Below, piece by piece: positions 53,900 to 64,000 of a DNA stretch of 64,000 nt; the stretch's first letter is position 1; every line of letters begins with the position of its first letter. The position numbers were made by a program, and so were the translations under genes. Origin of the DNA: Adineta ricciae (taxonomy: Eukaryota; Rotifera; Eurotatoria; Adinetida; Adinetidae); contig CAJNOJ010000150.1 of the NCBI GenBank assembly GCA_905250025.1, forward strand, positions 62,001 to 126,000. Direction: 5' to 3'. The notes under the pieces were generated by a model. The model saw only the letters and a program-made list of their open reading frames with translations. It was not told where the DNA came from and made no database searches.

Positions 53900-54406
53900 A
53901 TGAAGAGTACACCGTTCACTCCAATGAGACATGCGCAAGGACAATTCCCTGGACTGTCGTCAGAGATACTCGGTAAGTTAAATCAAAAATTTATAGACTT
54001 TTCCTTTTTATTTGTTCAAATTGAAGATAAACCAGTGAAATCAAAGGGAATTTCACTGTTTTCTCCCATTCAATTCCATAGTTTTAAAAATATGCAGAAA
54101 TTTTCACGAATACATTTTTATCCAAGAGCTGTTTGACGTTAAATATACTCAATTCTTTGATGGAGTCTATTTTAGTATTCACTTGAAGAAGTGCTTTCCT
54201 TTTTAAATAGGTTTTGATAATGCATCGTTATTATTCTACGTCGGCGGTGGTTGTTTGTTGCTCGTTTTAGTATTCGGCATAATTCTCTGTCGATTAGATG
54301 TTTCAGCTGGTGACAGTGAGTAGCTGCATTTCAATGTTTCATTTTCTGTTCTTCTATTTCGTACCCAGGACGACGCGCACAATATGGCATCCGTATCGAA
54401 AATTAA
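53900..54406 (+). CDS. Small single-pass membrane protein of unknown family (71 aa)
   Basis: Three exons (53900-53972, 54211-54315, 54369-54406) close to a 71-aa protein with exact frame and GT-AG sites. The N-terminal half is polar (MKSTPFTPMRHAQGQFPGLS). A transmembrane helix follows (SLLFYVGGGCLLLVLVFGII then LCRLDV), and the tail is basic and short (GDRRRAQYGIRIEN). The positive tail suggests N-out/C-in orientation. The family is not recognised. AATAAA-like signal near 54475 supports a real transcript end. The gene converges on AMD1. Confidence 0.7.
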
Positions 54407-54900
54407 AATCAACACTGAACGCACGATAAGCCTTTTTCTTTTCGTTGTCTTTTAGTTCTGCTTTTCGTCTTAGTGAAATAAATCTAACAAATTAGTTTTG
54501 GCTATATATGAAGTCGTTCATTTATTTTTCTTCTTCTTCTTCTCAATGTTGCTTTGATCAATGATGGTAAAAGATTGAAAAAAACACAAAAAGAACAAAG
54601 TGAAAATAAAACTGCAACATTAATCTACAATGACCGTCGATTGAGCAAATATTATCTATACTTCCTCATATTGTGGTGAAATGCATACTTCAATTTCTTC
54701 GTTCGTTTCTTTGATGCTGACCGCAAGCGAACAAGATCTCGTTTTAGAAATATTTGAATCAATGGTGGCCATCGGAGAGAAATAATTTGTGAATTTATTT
54801 TCATTTGCTGCTTTTTGCTAAGCTTGTTGAATGCAACACTCGATCGTGCGTGCATGTCGACAGATGTTACACGACACACGCAGATGGTGTTGCGGAATCC
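54407..54900. other. Convergent intergenic region (3' UTRs)
   Basis: Between the small membrane-protein stop and the AMD1 stop; CTT-repeat near 54520-54545 and AATAAA-like signals. No gene seen. Confidence 0.5.
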
Positions 54901-56575
54901 TCAGCTTGGGTGTTTTTTGTAATAGCTGTAAATAAGATCGTGATCAACCAAACAGACAATTTGATGGTCGACCCGGCCATAGTCAGAAAAATGGAATAAT
55001 TTTCGTTGACCATCGAGACTTGTAGCTGCCTGAAAAAGTTGAACGTCATTCAGTGAGAGAGTTTGGTGCGGGATCGGAGAAGGATCTTACCGTGCCGCCA
55101 AAAATTGTCGTTGTGAATTTGCCTGGATTGAACATTTGAAGAATTTTCCGTATTAATTCTTGATATTGACTGTATGAGACATTAGTTTCGAAACTAACGT
55201 ACGAAAAATCCGGTTCTGGTGTTATGTGAATGGTAAAATAATGACCATCCGGTAGAAGGCCATTCATTGAATAACCACAGGGATCGAATAAATAATCGAA
55301 GATTTTTGCATTTGGAAATAATTTATCGATGCCGGCTTTCTGCAGAAGAAAACAAGACATCAATTGAAAATATTGATATTCTTAAAAGTCTGGCATACTT
55401 TTGTTGCTTCAGCAGCTGAGCTGGTATATTCCTGGTAAAAGATTTTCATTTTTTCCGGATCCAGATCAGTCATGATAATTTCCAATGTTTGATCGGATTT
55501 CTTGCTAACACATGTTCTATCAAGTGTGTACAAATACCTATATAACCATAAATATTCATTTTCCAAGCATTCTCATGCATCGTTCGTTCCTTGCGATATT
55601 TTATTACATCATTCATTCTCTCACGTTTCAATTTGAAATTTACTCGATGCCCTCTCATCTTTTCCATTCTACATCGGACTGTTATTGGCTGGCTAGAAGT
55701 CAGACGTTGATTATGTGAAATTCCGAGGTAAAGAATGCTTCTTTGTTTTTTACTAGGCATAGAAGAACGTCCAGATTACTGATCTTTTAGGTTTAATTTA
55801 AAGATAATTCCCCTTCGCCTTCAAATCTCCGTGAGAGAATGAAAACAAATCACGCTATCAACTTACCAGCAATCAACATTAGTACGACCAAGAACATAAG
55901 CAGAACCACCTGAAAAACGAGATAGTCGTGAGAAATTACAACATGATGTCATTATAGCTAATATTTACCTTCGAAAATTGAATCAAGATAAGCAACCTGT
56001 AGATGCAAAAATACACGATTAGTCTTTGCTTGTTAATGCTAGAAAAACTTCATACTTCGTGCTCGAAACTTGTATGAGGTGCTTTTTGCAATTCAGGTCG
56101 AAGAAATTTACGGCGACTATAGAAGATTTGCTAAATAGAAATTCAGCAATGTACACTTTTCCTCTTCAACGCAAGTCCGCAATTCGATTTCTTACATCAA
56201 CGATATCAAGTCCACAATAATCACGAGCAAGGTCCAACATTGGTTGAACAGCATGAAGCAACGTTGTTTCGCCACATGTTTTCAAGATGAAATGCGTTTG
56301 AAATACGAACATACTTGATTCGCTTAGTACATAAGTATCCGTTGTAGCCGATTGTGCATATGTCAGCACTTTACAATTGACCAAACTTAGTACGTCTTCG
56401 ATCAGATCCCTAAAGATCAAAGGTCGGCTTGTTAAAAAATTCAAACAGAATTGATGACTCACCGTGGAATATTTCGAAGATCATTGTGTGTGGTAGCTTT
56501 GCCCGACTCGTTTTCACTTGTAACAAACCAGATTTCTAATAGCTTTTCAGCTCCTTCGAAGAAATGGCCAGTCAT
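54901..56575 (-). CDS. AMD1: S-adenosylmethionine decarboxylase proenzyme
   Basis: Multi-exon gene. The start 56575 ([17 protein letters not shown]) aligns with the animal family start, and the stop is at 54901-54903 (ending YYKKHPS). The enzyme decarboxylates S-adenosylmethionine to supply aminopropyl groups for spermidine and spermine. It self-cleaves to make a pyruvoyl cofactor. The cleavage site and pyruvoyl-forming Ser are in [11 protein letters not shown], and the processing Glu is in HFFEGAEK. The catalytic Cys is in [11 protein letters not shown], and the His/Ser proton-transfer block is [27 protein letters not shown] and [12 protein letters not shown] are further landmarks. The reading frame stays open upstream to 56698. 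Confidence 0.94.
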
Positions 56576-57506
56576 TACGATAAACGTCGATTTTATCGAG
56601 TAGTTCGCTGTTGCGCGACAAAAGACTGAAGTTAAAGAAAGAAGATTGTTTTCTACAAATGCGCAAGCAGATTCTTTTTCTTTATATAGCCAGTGCAATA
56701 TTCATTTCTTCTCTTTCTTTCTTCTCTCTCCGTACTTTTCTCTTTTTTTCTCTTTTGTTATTCCAAACATTGAATCATCATCAGTAGGAAAAATGCACTT
56801 CTTGCGAAATTATTCTTGTGAATGACGGACGACAAAAATAGATTCTCTGTTTTTCCCTTCGACATTCTTTTCTATTTTCTTCCGTTCTAACTCAAAAACA
56901 ACCCGCATATATAAACGGAGAGGGTAAAATTCGTCATTAGAAGAAATGCAGAAGGGGCAAAATATGTACGTCACCGATTGCCTCGCGTGTGTTTTTATTT
57001 AATCATTCATTACACTTTTCTACGTTTTTAAGTCGACATTCCGTGTTTATTTTAGCCTCCTGACATCGATGTTCTTTTCCTTTCTTTCAGTACAAACTTC
57101 AGAATCATATTATATGTTCTAATGAATTCATAAATAATCAAAATATTCTCCATTTTCTTCTCGATGCAGTCATTAATGATGAAATCAGTCTGTCATTGGA
57201 GAATACTATGAACAAGTTTCTATGCGTACGTATATCATTATTATTCATCAAAAAAAAGACAAGAAGGAGTATCAAGATCTCGATTGAATAAGTGTGTATC
57301 TCATACAAACTCATCGAAAAGTGTGCACATTGAGAACATACTTAAGTGCAAAAGATGAACAAAAAAAACACATGGATAATATTAAAGATAAATGACTAGC
57401 TACGGCACACGAGTAAAAAAAGCATGTCTATATACAAAGGAGACATTATCCGACTGGAGGAACACATTCTCGCAATCGTAGGAAAGCATAGTTTGAGGAA
57501 AAATGA
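56576..57506. other. Intergenic / AMD1 5' region, no other gene seen
   Basis: Contains the AMD1 leader and promoter (with an open in-frame extension 56576-56698), CT-rich runs near 56720, and the 3' flank of the KCTD5-like gene. A poly-A run lies near 57360. Confidence 0.45.
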
Positions 57507-58653
57507 TCACATGCGTGAGCCACGTTCTTGTAAAATCTAGAAGAAAAGTCCAACAATAACATCATTGTGTCATTATTTCCACAATAGACTCACTTTAACT
57601 CGTTCGGAGACTGAAGTATTGCTATCTTCCCTTGTACCTCGATCATATTGTTTGGAAACAATACACAAAAATTCACCTTCGGGATACATATAACTTGAAC
57701 CGACAGGAGAATGGCCGATTAGCTATGGAAAATAAAGCAGATTTCAGCAAACAATAGAAATGAAATTAGTTCGGTAGATGTCTACCTGCTCAAATTTCCA
57801 TCCATCGCTTAATGAAGACATCAATTGTGTAACTTCTTTTTCCTGACATTGAATTACACGATATACACGACTTGTTCGACACTAAAACATAGAGCATTTC
57901 AAAGCTTCTGGAATCTTCTTAGTAAAAACCAAACAACAGACAATGTCATGCTATTTCAAATTCCATATGCGTGACACTTCGAATATTTCATCTATGTTAA
58001 TCCGTTGATGTACTTTCGTTTCTAGCATAAAGAATCTAGATGATAAACTATGTCAGCTATGTTTGGTGGACTTTGTCGAGTATTTCATCTGAAAGAAATG
58101 GGCGGTGTACATTTGTACTTACATCATTGAATTTTCGCTTGTCTCGTTCGCGAATTTTTTCTTTCACAAGTTCAATCAGAGGTCGTATGTTATAAAATTC
58201 AGCTTCTTCGAGTACGCCTTCTTCGACGAGATTTGTCTCGAGGATCAGTTTACCATGCCGAAGATAACTATATACAAAGAAAAAGAAGAAACATGACAAT
58301 GAAAAATCGATGTGTATATTACTTTAAGACGACGTTGAAATAGTTTGGATCACGATCGATTAAATAGGCTCCTTTATCATCCTACAGCGAATGAAATTGA
58401 TCAGAATTTCTCGATGAATTGATCTGCAACTTACAACATCAGTTTTGAGATCAGGTTCATGTTGACAAAGTCTGCCGAGAAATGATTCTTCCTTTGATAA
58501 AGTTGAACGTGTTGTCATGAAATGCTTGCCTCCGACATTTAACAAAACCCAATCGCGTTTACAATCAACTGATGACACTGGACGGGAATCGAAATGCACT
58601 ACTGAGTTCGTATCACCATTTTTTTGACTTGAACTATTATCATTTGTGATCAT
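57507..58653 (-). CDS. KCTD5: KCTD5-type BTB/POZ cullin-3 adaptor
   Basis: Multi-exon gene from ATG 58653 ([15 protein letters not shown]) to stop 57507-57509. The BTB fold begins [20 protein letters not shown] with [14 protein letters not shown] and [14 protein letters not shown] blocks and RHGKLI. It continues [20 protein letters not shown] and [10 protein letters not shown]-terminal domain follows ([40 protein letters not shown]), ending [10 protein letters not shown]. That end is practically identical to human KCTD5. KCTD2/5/17 are pentameric substrate adaptors for CUL3 ligases; KCTD5 targets G-beta-gamma. An upstream in-frame Met at 58698 exists but adds only hydrophobic residues and is judged 5' UTR. 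Confidence 0.93.
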
Positions 58654-59204
58654 TTTATCAGAAAGAACTACACATGCAAACGTCCAGAATGAAACCAATT
58701 CGATCTAGACGTTCGAACAAAAGAGAGAAGAAAAAACACAATACGATATTTTTTCTTTATTGAACATTAATTGATTACTAAATATATCCAATACGAATTG
58801 ACTAGATGGCAGTAGACATTAATATAGATTAAATCAGTCAAGTATGCAGAAAGAGAAATCTCCGATAGAGAAATATTTTTTTACTCATACATTATGTCGA
58901 TTCATTTCTCAAGTATGTCGAACTAAGAAAAAATATGAAATATTAATTAATATTTGGCCTTCGATGACATCAAAGAGAGACGAAGAAAAGAAAAACACGA
59001 TGAAATTCTGAGCTTTCATATGATGTAATATACAAAGTATTGTCAGACAAACTGCGACAGTCATTGGTTAGTTTTCACTAATAGCAAGCAATTTTCTTAT
59101 TTTCCCTTCTCTCTCTCTCTCGCTCCTTCATTTCGCACAAAATAGTCATTAGTTTCACACCTGTATATTACGCTCTACCTTGTGACAGAGAAATATTTGC
59201 TTTG
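58654..59204. other. Intergenic, no gene seen
   Basis: Upstream region shared by KCTD5 (-) and the small plus-strand ORF; AT-rich with a CT repeat near 59110. Confidence 0.45.
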
Positions 59205-59387
59205 ATGGATACATTTTTCGGTGCCGGTCGCATCTTTAACGGCGATCCTTTCGATAGTTACAGTGTTGCATACGATGGGCCGTATCCACCACCTGGCTAT
59301 ACACTTGTTCAAGATTCGATAACATACGTCAGTAGTTCTTTCAGTCCAGTCATGAATCCTCCAATATGGGACTATTATCAGTTCTAA
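59205..59387 (+). CDS. Possible small protein of unknown function (60 aa)
   Basis: A 60-codon ORF (MDTFFGAGRIFNGDPFDSYS...) with Pro/Tyr-rich composition and ending NPPIWDYYQF. Supporting points are an acceptor-like TTGTGACAG shortly upstream and an AATAAA signal about 35 bases after the stop. No signal peptide, membrane helix or known motif. It sits between KCTD5 and the lipase gene in a gap that would otherwise be empty. It could be a chance ORF or the last exon of a transcript with upstream non-coding exons. Confidence 0.4.
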   Translation: MDTFFGAGRIFNGDPFDSYSVAYDGPYPPPGYTLVQDSITYVSSSFSPVMNPPIWDYYQF

Positions 59388-59497
59388 TCTGTTTTTTTTT
59401 CTGTATCTGTGAATTCGTACAATAAAAACTTTAACAGATAGCTTGCTGGATTAACTAAAACTTCATACACACGCACACAAAGCACGAACAGATTAGT

Positions 59498-62400
59498 TTA
59501 GTCTATACGAGATGGCACAGCTGCGACGTCACCGGGATTTTCAGATGATTGGTGCATAATCTTTTTCATCATCTCGATAATTTCGATATTGTACTGAGCA
59601 ATTTCGGTTGCAGCAAAACCAAAATCGAGAAACCCATGTGGCCATTCATCGACAACAGTCAAATGATGTGGAACTTTGAGATCTCGAAGTCGTCGTGCAA
59701 ATTCCACATTATCGTCAATGAACGGATCTCGAAAAGAGAGACTTTAGTGGAAAGGCAAATGCAACTTTGAATGATCACTTACCACGTGCACACGGCTACA
59801 TCATCGAAGAAAGAGAAAGAAGAAAAATTAGTTGTTGTATAATGATAATAATAATTATTATTACAAAATATCTAATATTTCATTCATAACAGAAAAAGAG
59901 AACACAAACAGAAAAACAAACACCGCGAATACATGCACGGAAAGATCTACTCGGAAATCATATCTGAAAACGTTGAGATTGGAAAAATTGGATTTGTTAA
60001 TGGTGTGAAATTTTTCTTTTTAGATTGCTTTTTTTTCTTTTTTGAGAAACATGAAGATCGTGCGATCTCGTATCGTCGAGCTAGATCACTCATAACGAGA
60101 TCAGCTGCTTTTTTACAATGGTAATTGGCATTATAAAAACTCAGAAAACCATGTGTTACATTATGTACAATAACCATATGATGTTCAACAGATAACGAGC
60201 GTAAACGACGAGCAAAAGTTACAGAATCATCCAGTAAAGGATCTTGATGGCATGCCTGAAATATTTGAAGTATGCACAACAAAAACTAGACTGGTTTCAG
60301 GATATAAGGACGAAAACAATTGATGGACGATATGAATCAGTACTACTTAACGAAACGGTCAAAGAAAACAACTTACGACTAGATAGGTAGTTGGAAATTG
60401 TCGAAGAACGTCATCAGACGCACGTAGTGGAGACATATAGGGATTGTTGGGTAAGGTTGATTCACGGAGTTTTCGAAGGAGTTTTGCTTGACGTGAACCC
60501 ATGATATCACCTATGATGAAAGTACAATCGTCAAATTAGCTTTATCCCGTGAATATACCTAATCGCGTGTAGTATGTATCATCTCGGATGTATTCAGGAT
60601 TTTGATTTGTAGTGGAAAGTTTTGCTGTGTCGATTGCAGTCTCATCAGATGACGAAAGAGTCTTCTCTATTTTACGGCGTTTACCAGCCGGAATATCACC
60701 AACATCTTCAGAAGCTGCCGCCGATTCCAGAGCATCATGGGCTGGTTCCTCGTCAGCTTTGATGCCAGCATAAGCAGCTAGACAACGCCAGAGAAAGCCA
60801 GTATTCAACAAGGGATCCATTATGGCCATTAGTCGTGATGGTGACATGCTACGTTATATGAAGAGACAAATTCCGTCATTAGATGTCTGTATGTTCAAAT
60901 TACCTATAGCCTAGTAGGAACGGTGTATAAAAACAGATGATTCCATCGGGTTTTCTCAAGCCAGCTTCGATTGCTTTGATTGTAACGATAGTAACTAAAT
61001 TTCCACCGGCACTATCGCCTACGAGCAAAAGTGTTTTGCCATTCCATCCAAGTTTATTGGCATTTTTCAAAATCCATGCATAGGCATAATAGCATTCTTC
61101 AATAGCACGTGGATATGGATATTCAGGTGCCAAGGAATAATCAATTGAAACAATAGGAATTTCAAAATTCAATGCCCAAGGTTTCAAATAAATCTAAATC
61201 AATGTCAGATAAACGCTGGTTTTCGTTTAGAATCTCCGATGAACATACTTCATGAGTACTAGATGAAGTGGCAATAAATCCACCACCATGTATATGCACA
61301 AGAAGATGATCGCTCATGGGTAGAGTTTTTGTTGATGCAATTTCTAGATCAGCTTTTCTCAACGGTAGTTCTTTCATGCCTTCACGAATTTCATTAGAGA
61401 GTAGTTTGATGTTTACGAGCTGTCCAGGTTGTTCACTACCAGAACCTGTTGGGTTGTCAGAACCCGCTCCAATATTTCCAACTGCGCGTTCTTTTGGTTC
61501 TTCGACATTATCAGGCCTTGCGGTCGGCGGCGGAACAACAACCGAACCAATTTCAATTGGCTCAGGTCCGATTTGAAAGTATTTCGACACGGTCACGTTT
61601 GGTACTATGTAGCGCGAACCCATTTTAACATAATCATGATCAACAATATTCCAAAATGCTTTACAAAATAAATAATCACTATCACGGAAAATAGAAGCAC
61701 ACTAGAAAGAAAAGGTTCGGCTTTCGGACGTTTTATACGATATGAAAATCAACCTTTTTTGCTCGTTGTTCTGGAAATAGAATGTATTTCGGTGCTGTTG
61801 CAATACTCGCAGCAGCGTAGGGTATTGATCGATTGAATGTTTCGTAGTAAGTAGCTAGGCCCGCGAGGAGAAATGTAAGCATTGTTTGCATGGATGAAGC
61901 AAACTAGAATTATATAAGAAAAGCAATCGTGAGAGACACTTTCTTTGCACAAAAACTTCCTTCTTACTTGAAATCCACATGTACGACCAAAGAAATATTC
62001 CGAGTCGTACGCGACCATCTTGAAATAATCCAATTCAATATCAAGTGGAACATGATCAGCGTCAACCTAAACAACCGAAGAACATCACACATTCAATTTA
62101 ACAAGCAAACATCTCATGAAACTATGTTTCTTACATAGAGGACTGTCTTTTTAGAATAATCCACCATTTTAGCAGCCAATGCTATGATACGTTGCATGGC
62201 TATCAATGCTTTTGTCCACGATTCGAGATCTTGAAATAATCGTGAGGAATACATTAGATTGAACAACAGACCAACACGTTTGGTATCGACTTGTTGGAGA
62301 ATATCTAGCGTTCGTAAACAGGCTTGTCCGTGTGCGACGACTAGTGTTCGATAACCATTGGCTCGGATCTATTGATTAATACAAAGAAAAGTCCGTTAAC

Positions 62401-62957
62401 AATTAAATGACAACGGAAAATACCTCGGAACTGTAATCGAAATGATGAAAATTGTCCGTCAAGTAGCGGATATGGGGCATAGATGTATCTATCGATTGCA
62501 GAAGTTGGATTAATAGATGTTCAAATCGTCGACAAACATCGGTTTTCTGTTCCGAAAAATATTTACAATTGGTATCTGCTAATTCCCTCAATTTTGTATA
62601 GGTCAAATCGAAATTATATTCAAGTCCCACAGTATCTGGTGTTGGTGGCGTCAATGAAGTTCGCATAGTTCTTGGCAGACGATTCAAATGGGACGGAGTT
62701 GTTGTGGAAGTGCGTATGGCTGTTGCAGAAGCATTCGATGATAATTGGAATAGCGAAAATCTCTCATTGTTCTTGGCAGATATTGTGTATTTACGTTTCG
62801 TTGTCACGGCTGGTGATTGTTTTGATAGGCAAGACATTAGACGACCACCAGCAGCAGTCAGTGTTCCAATTGGAAAGCGATCCGTGATTGAACGAAAAGG
62901 TCCATCTGACGAATTGTTTTTCTCAGCTTTCGAAGTTGGCTCTTCTGTGATTTCCAT
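59498..62957 (-). CDS. LIPE: Hormone-sensitive lipase with two alternative 3' ends
   Basis: Multi-exon gene from ATG 62957 (MEITEEPTSKAEKN), preceded by an apparent 5' UTR intron. HSL hydrolyses diacylglycerol, cholesteryl and retinyl esters on lipid droplets. An N-terminal HSL-specific domain covers about 62650-61500 (RELADTNCKYFSEQK, SMQTMLTFLLAGLATYY, FNRSIPYAAASIA). The alpha/beta-hydrolase part has the oxyanion motif HIHGGGF near 61290 and nucleophile GDSAGGN near 61010. A regulatory-type insert (60560-60780) is Ser/Ala/Glu-rich. After the exon ending TTYLV at 60377, two endings are possible. Ending one: exon 60255-59947 (ACHQDPLLDDSV...THGFLSF). Ending two: microexon 59783-59795 plus exon 59727-59498 (CARDPFIDDNV...PHGFLDF). 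Both supply Asp and catalytic His. The full structure is otherwise intact. Confidence 0.93.
59783..59795 (-). other. LIPE: 13-nt microexon of the lipase gene (alternative 3' end)
   Basis: Between an acceptor ending GATGTAG and a donor GTAAGTGA on the minus strand lie 13 bases coding P-C-A-R plus the first base of Asp. Joined to 59727-59498 it restores CARDPFIDD, matching human HSL CALDPMLDD. Skipping it would break the frame. Confidence 0.7.
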
Positions 62958-64000
62958 ACTAAAGACAAAATAAATTCGATACACAAAACAGTCATCGAAT
63001 ATTTCTCGACGTCATTTATGCTAAAACTAATATACCGGTCAGATCAGAAGGTAACAAGTCCGAGTATTTACATCATTAAAGAACGATAAAGTTGCGTATG
63101 TGTATATCATATACAAATACAGATAAAACGAAAGCGAGATGTTTGTACGATAAGCTAAGATAAACATAGTGATGAACTCTTACTTACACTCAATCGTTCA
63201 ATAGTGAGAAGATGTTCTAAAAGTCAAAAATCAAAGTCTGAATATCATAGTATTCGTGCGAAGGAAAATCTGCTAGTATGATCATATGATTAGATCGTTT
63301 GAATGATACAAAGCTCTATTCTATATGAAAAAGAGAGAGAGTAAGGCTGTACTGTTCCATTTTATTCGATAGATCATAGACTTGCCATATTCATTCCAAC
63401 GATTTCTCCAATCAAGAACATCAAATAATCAATTTATCGATGTATTTGCACAATTATTCATTCTATTTGACAAATGTGTCAACTCACTCGGCTGGATTTG
63501 ACATTGCCGTTGTTTTTATATGCTGGATCAATCGATAATGTATCGTAGGTATTGCCCGGTGTGTAACATTGACTATTGATTTATAATGACGAATGTTTAG
63601 TAAATTTGACATGCGCAGGCACGTAGCACCGTATAAAAGGACTCAGAACGATTTGGATCTGTATATTTCACTTCGTTTTTTTATTTCTTGCGATTAAATT
63701 ACTCGATGTTTGTCGACATTTGTTCTGTTTGCCTGATGCTAATAATGATCTAGAGTTTGATAAAAAAAACAAGAACACTAGGAAATAATAGCTTTAGCGA
63801 TTATTAGCATATCAACGGTGGAAGACTAATCAATAATGTAAAATTGTGAGATTCTGTCAGAATCAAAGATAAGATTTATTTATGAACCTCTAGTATTCTC
63901 TTTTGAATGGTCGCAACGGGATCCGTTTAGAATAGTTTTTCAAACCTCTCCTTTTCCGACGCAAATGGACTCATTTGCGTATAATATAAAAACATTTGAC
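62958..64000. other. Terminal intergenic region, no gene seen
   Basis: Upstream of the lipase start; includes an acceptor TTTAG just before its ATG, hence a 5' UTR intron. The remainder shows no coding signal on either strand up to the window end. Confidence 0.5.
63631..63641 (+). promoter_or_regulatory. TATA-box-like promoter candidate
   Basis: GTATAAAAGG, a near-consensus TATA element, followed about 30 bases downstream by a pyrimidine-rich start-like segment (TATATTTCACTTCG). It would drive a plus-strand transcript leaving the window; no ORF starts within the remaining 350 bases. Confidence 0.35.

Overview
The window is nuclear DNA of a small invertebrate animal. It is AT-rich (roughly two-thirds A+T by eye) and gene-dense, on both strands. 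Genes are split by many short GT-AG introns, commonly about 45-90 bases, and nearly all encode recognisable metazoan proteins. The intron style plus two possibly foreign-type enzymes (phytochelatin synthase and an SGNH hydrolase) fit a bdelloid rotifer best. That assignment is inference; no rRNA or other species marker is present. I see no bacterial operon, CRISPR array, tRNA or rRNA gene.

Left third (1-24.8 kb): 3' part of a multi-PDZ scaffold gene (+); TAF1C-like Pol I factor (-) divergent from phytochelatin synthase (+); EFCAB10-like protein; an unknown single-exon gene; an SGNH hydrolase; a CYP2-clan P450 (+) convergent with mitochondrial ATP synthase alpha (-); a RIX1/PELP1-like ribosome-assembly factor (+); a 0.5-kb imperfect inverted repeat; MYG1 (+); and a cell-surface ENTPD (-).

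Middle (24.8-47 kb): a 5.1-kb stretch without a supportable gene, then ARF1-type GTPase, ribokinase, OSBPL9-type lipid-transfer protein, COX6C-like subunit and a calmodulin-like protein (all +). A minus-strand run follows: DCAF17-like, ataxin-3-type Josephin protease, TPGS2 and PET100.

Right third (47-64 kb): TPD52-family protein, a large protein of unknown family, ITFG1/LINKIN, AMD1, KCTD5-type adaptor and hormone-sensitive lipase (all -). Two very small plus-strand genes (a one-TM protein and a 60-residue ORF) lie among them. The last 1 kb holds only a TATA-like promoter candidate.

The genes are mostly unrelated housekeeping loci, not one pathway. Three concern oxidative phosphorylation (ATP5F1A, COX6C, PET100) and several concern signalling or lipid handling. 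The most interesting signal is in the lipase gene. It carries two tandem, diverged versions of its 3'-terminal coding segment, each supplying the catalytic Asp/His part of the enzyme. The downstream version is preceded by a 13-nt microexon that keeps the reading frame, which suggests mutually exclusive alternative C-termini. The second is the inverted repeat at 20081-20572. Exon boundaries below were derived by hand from splice consensus and frame continuity.
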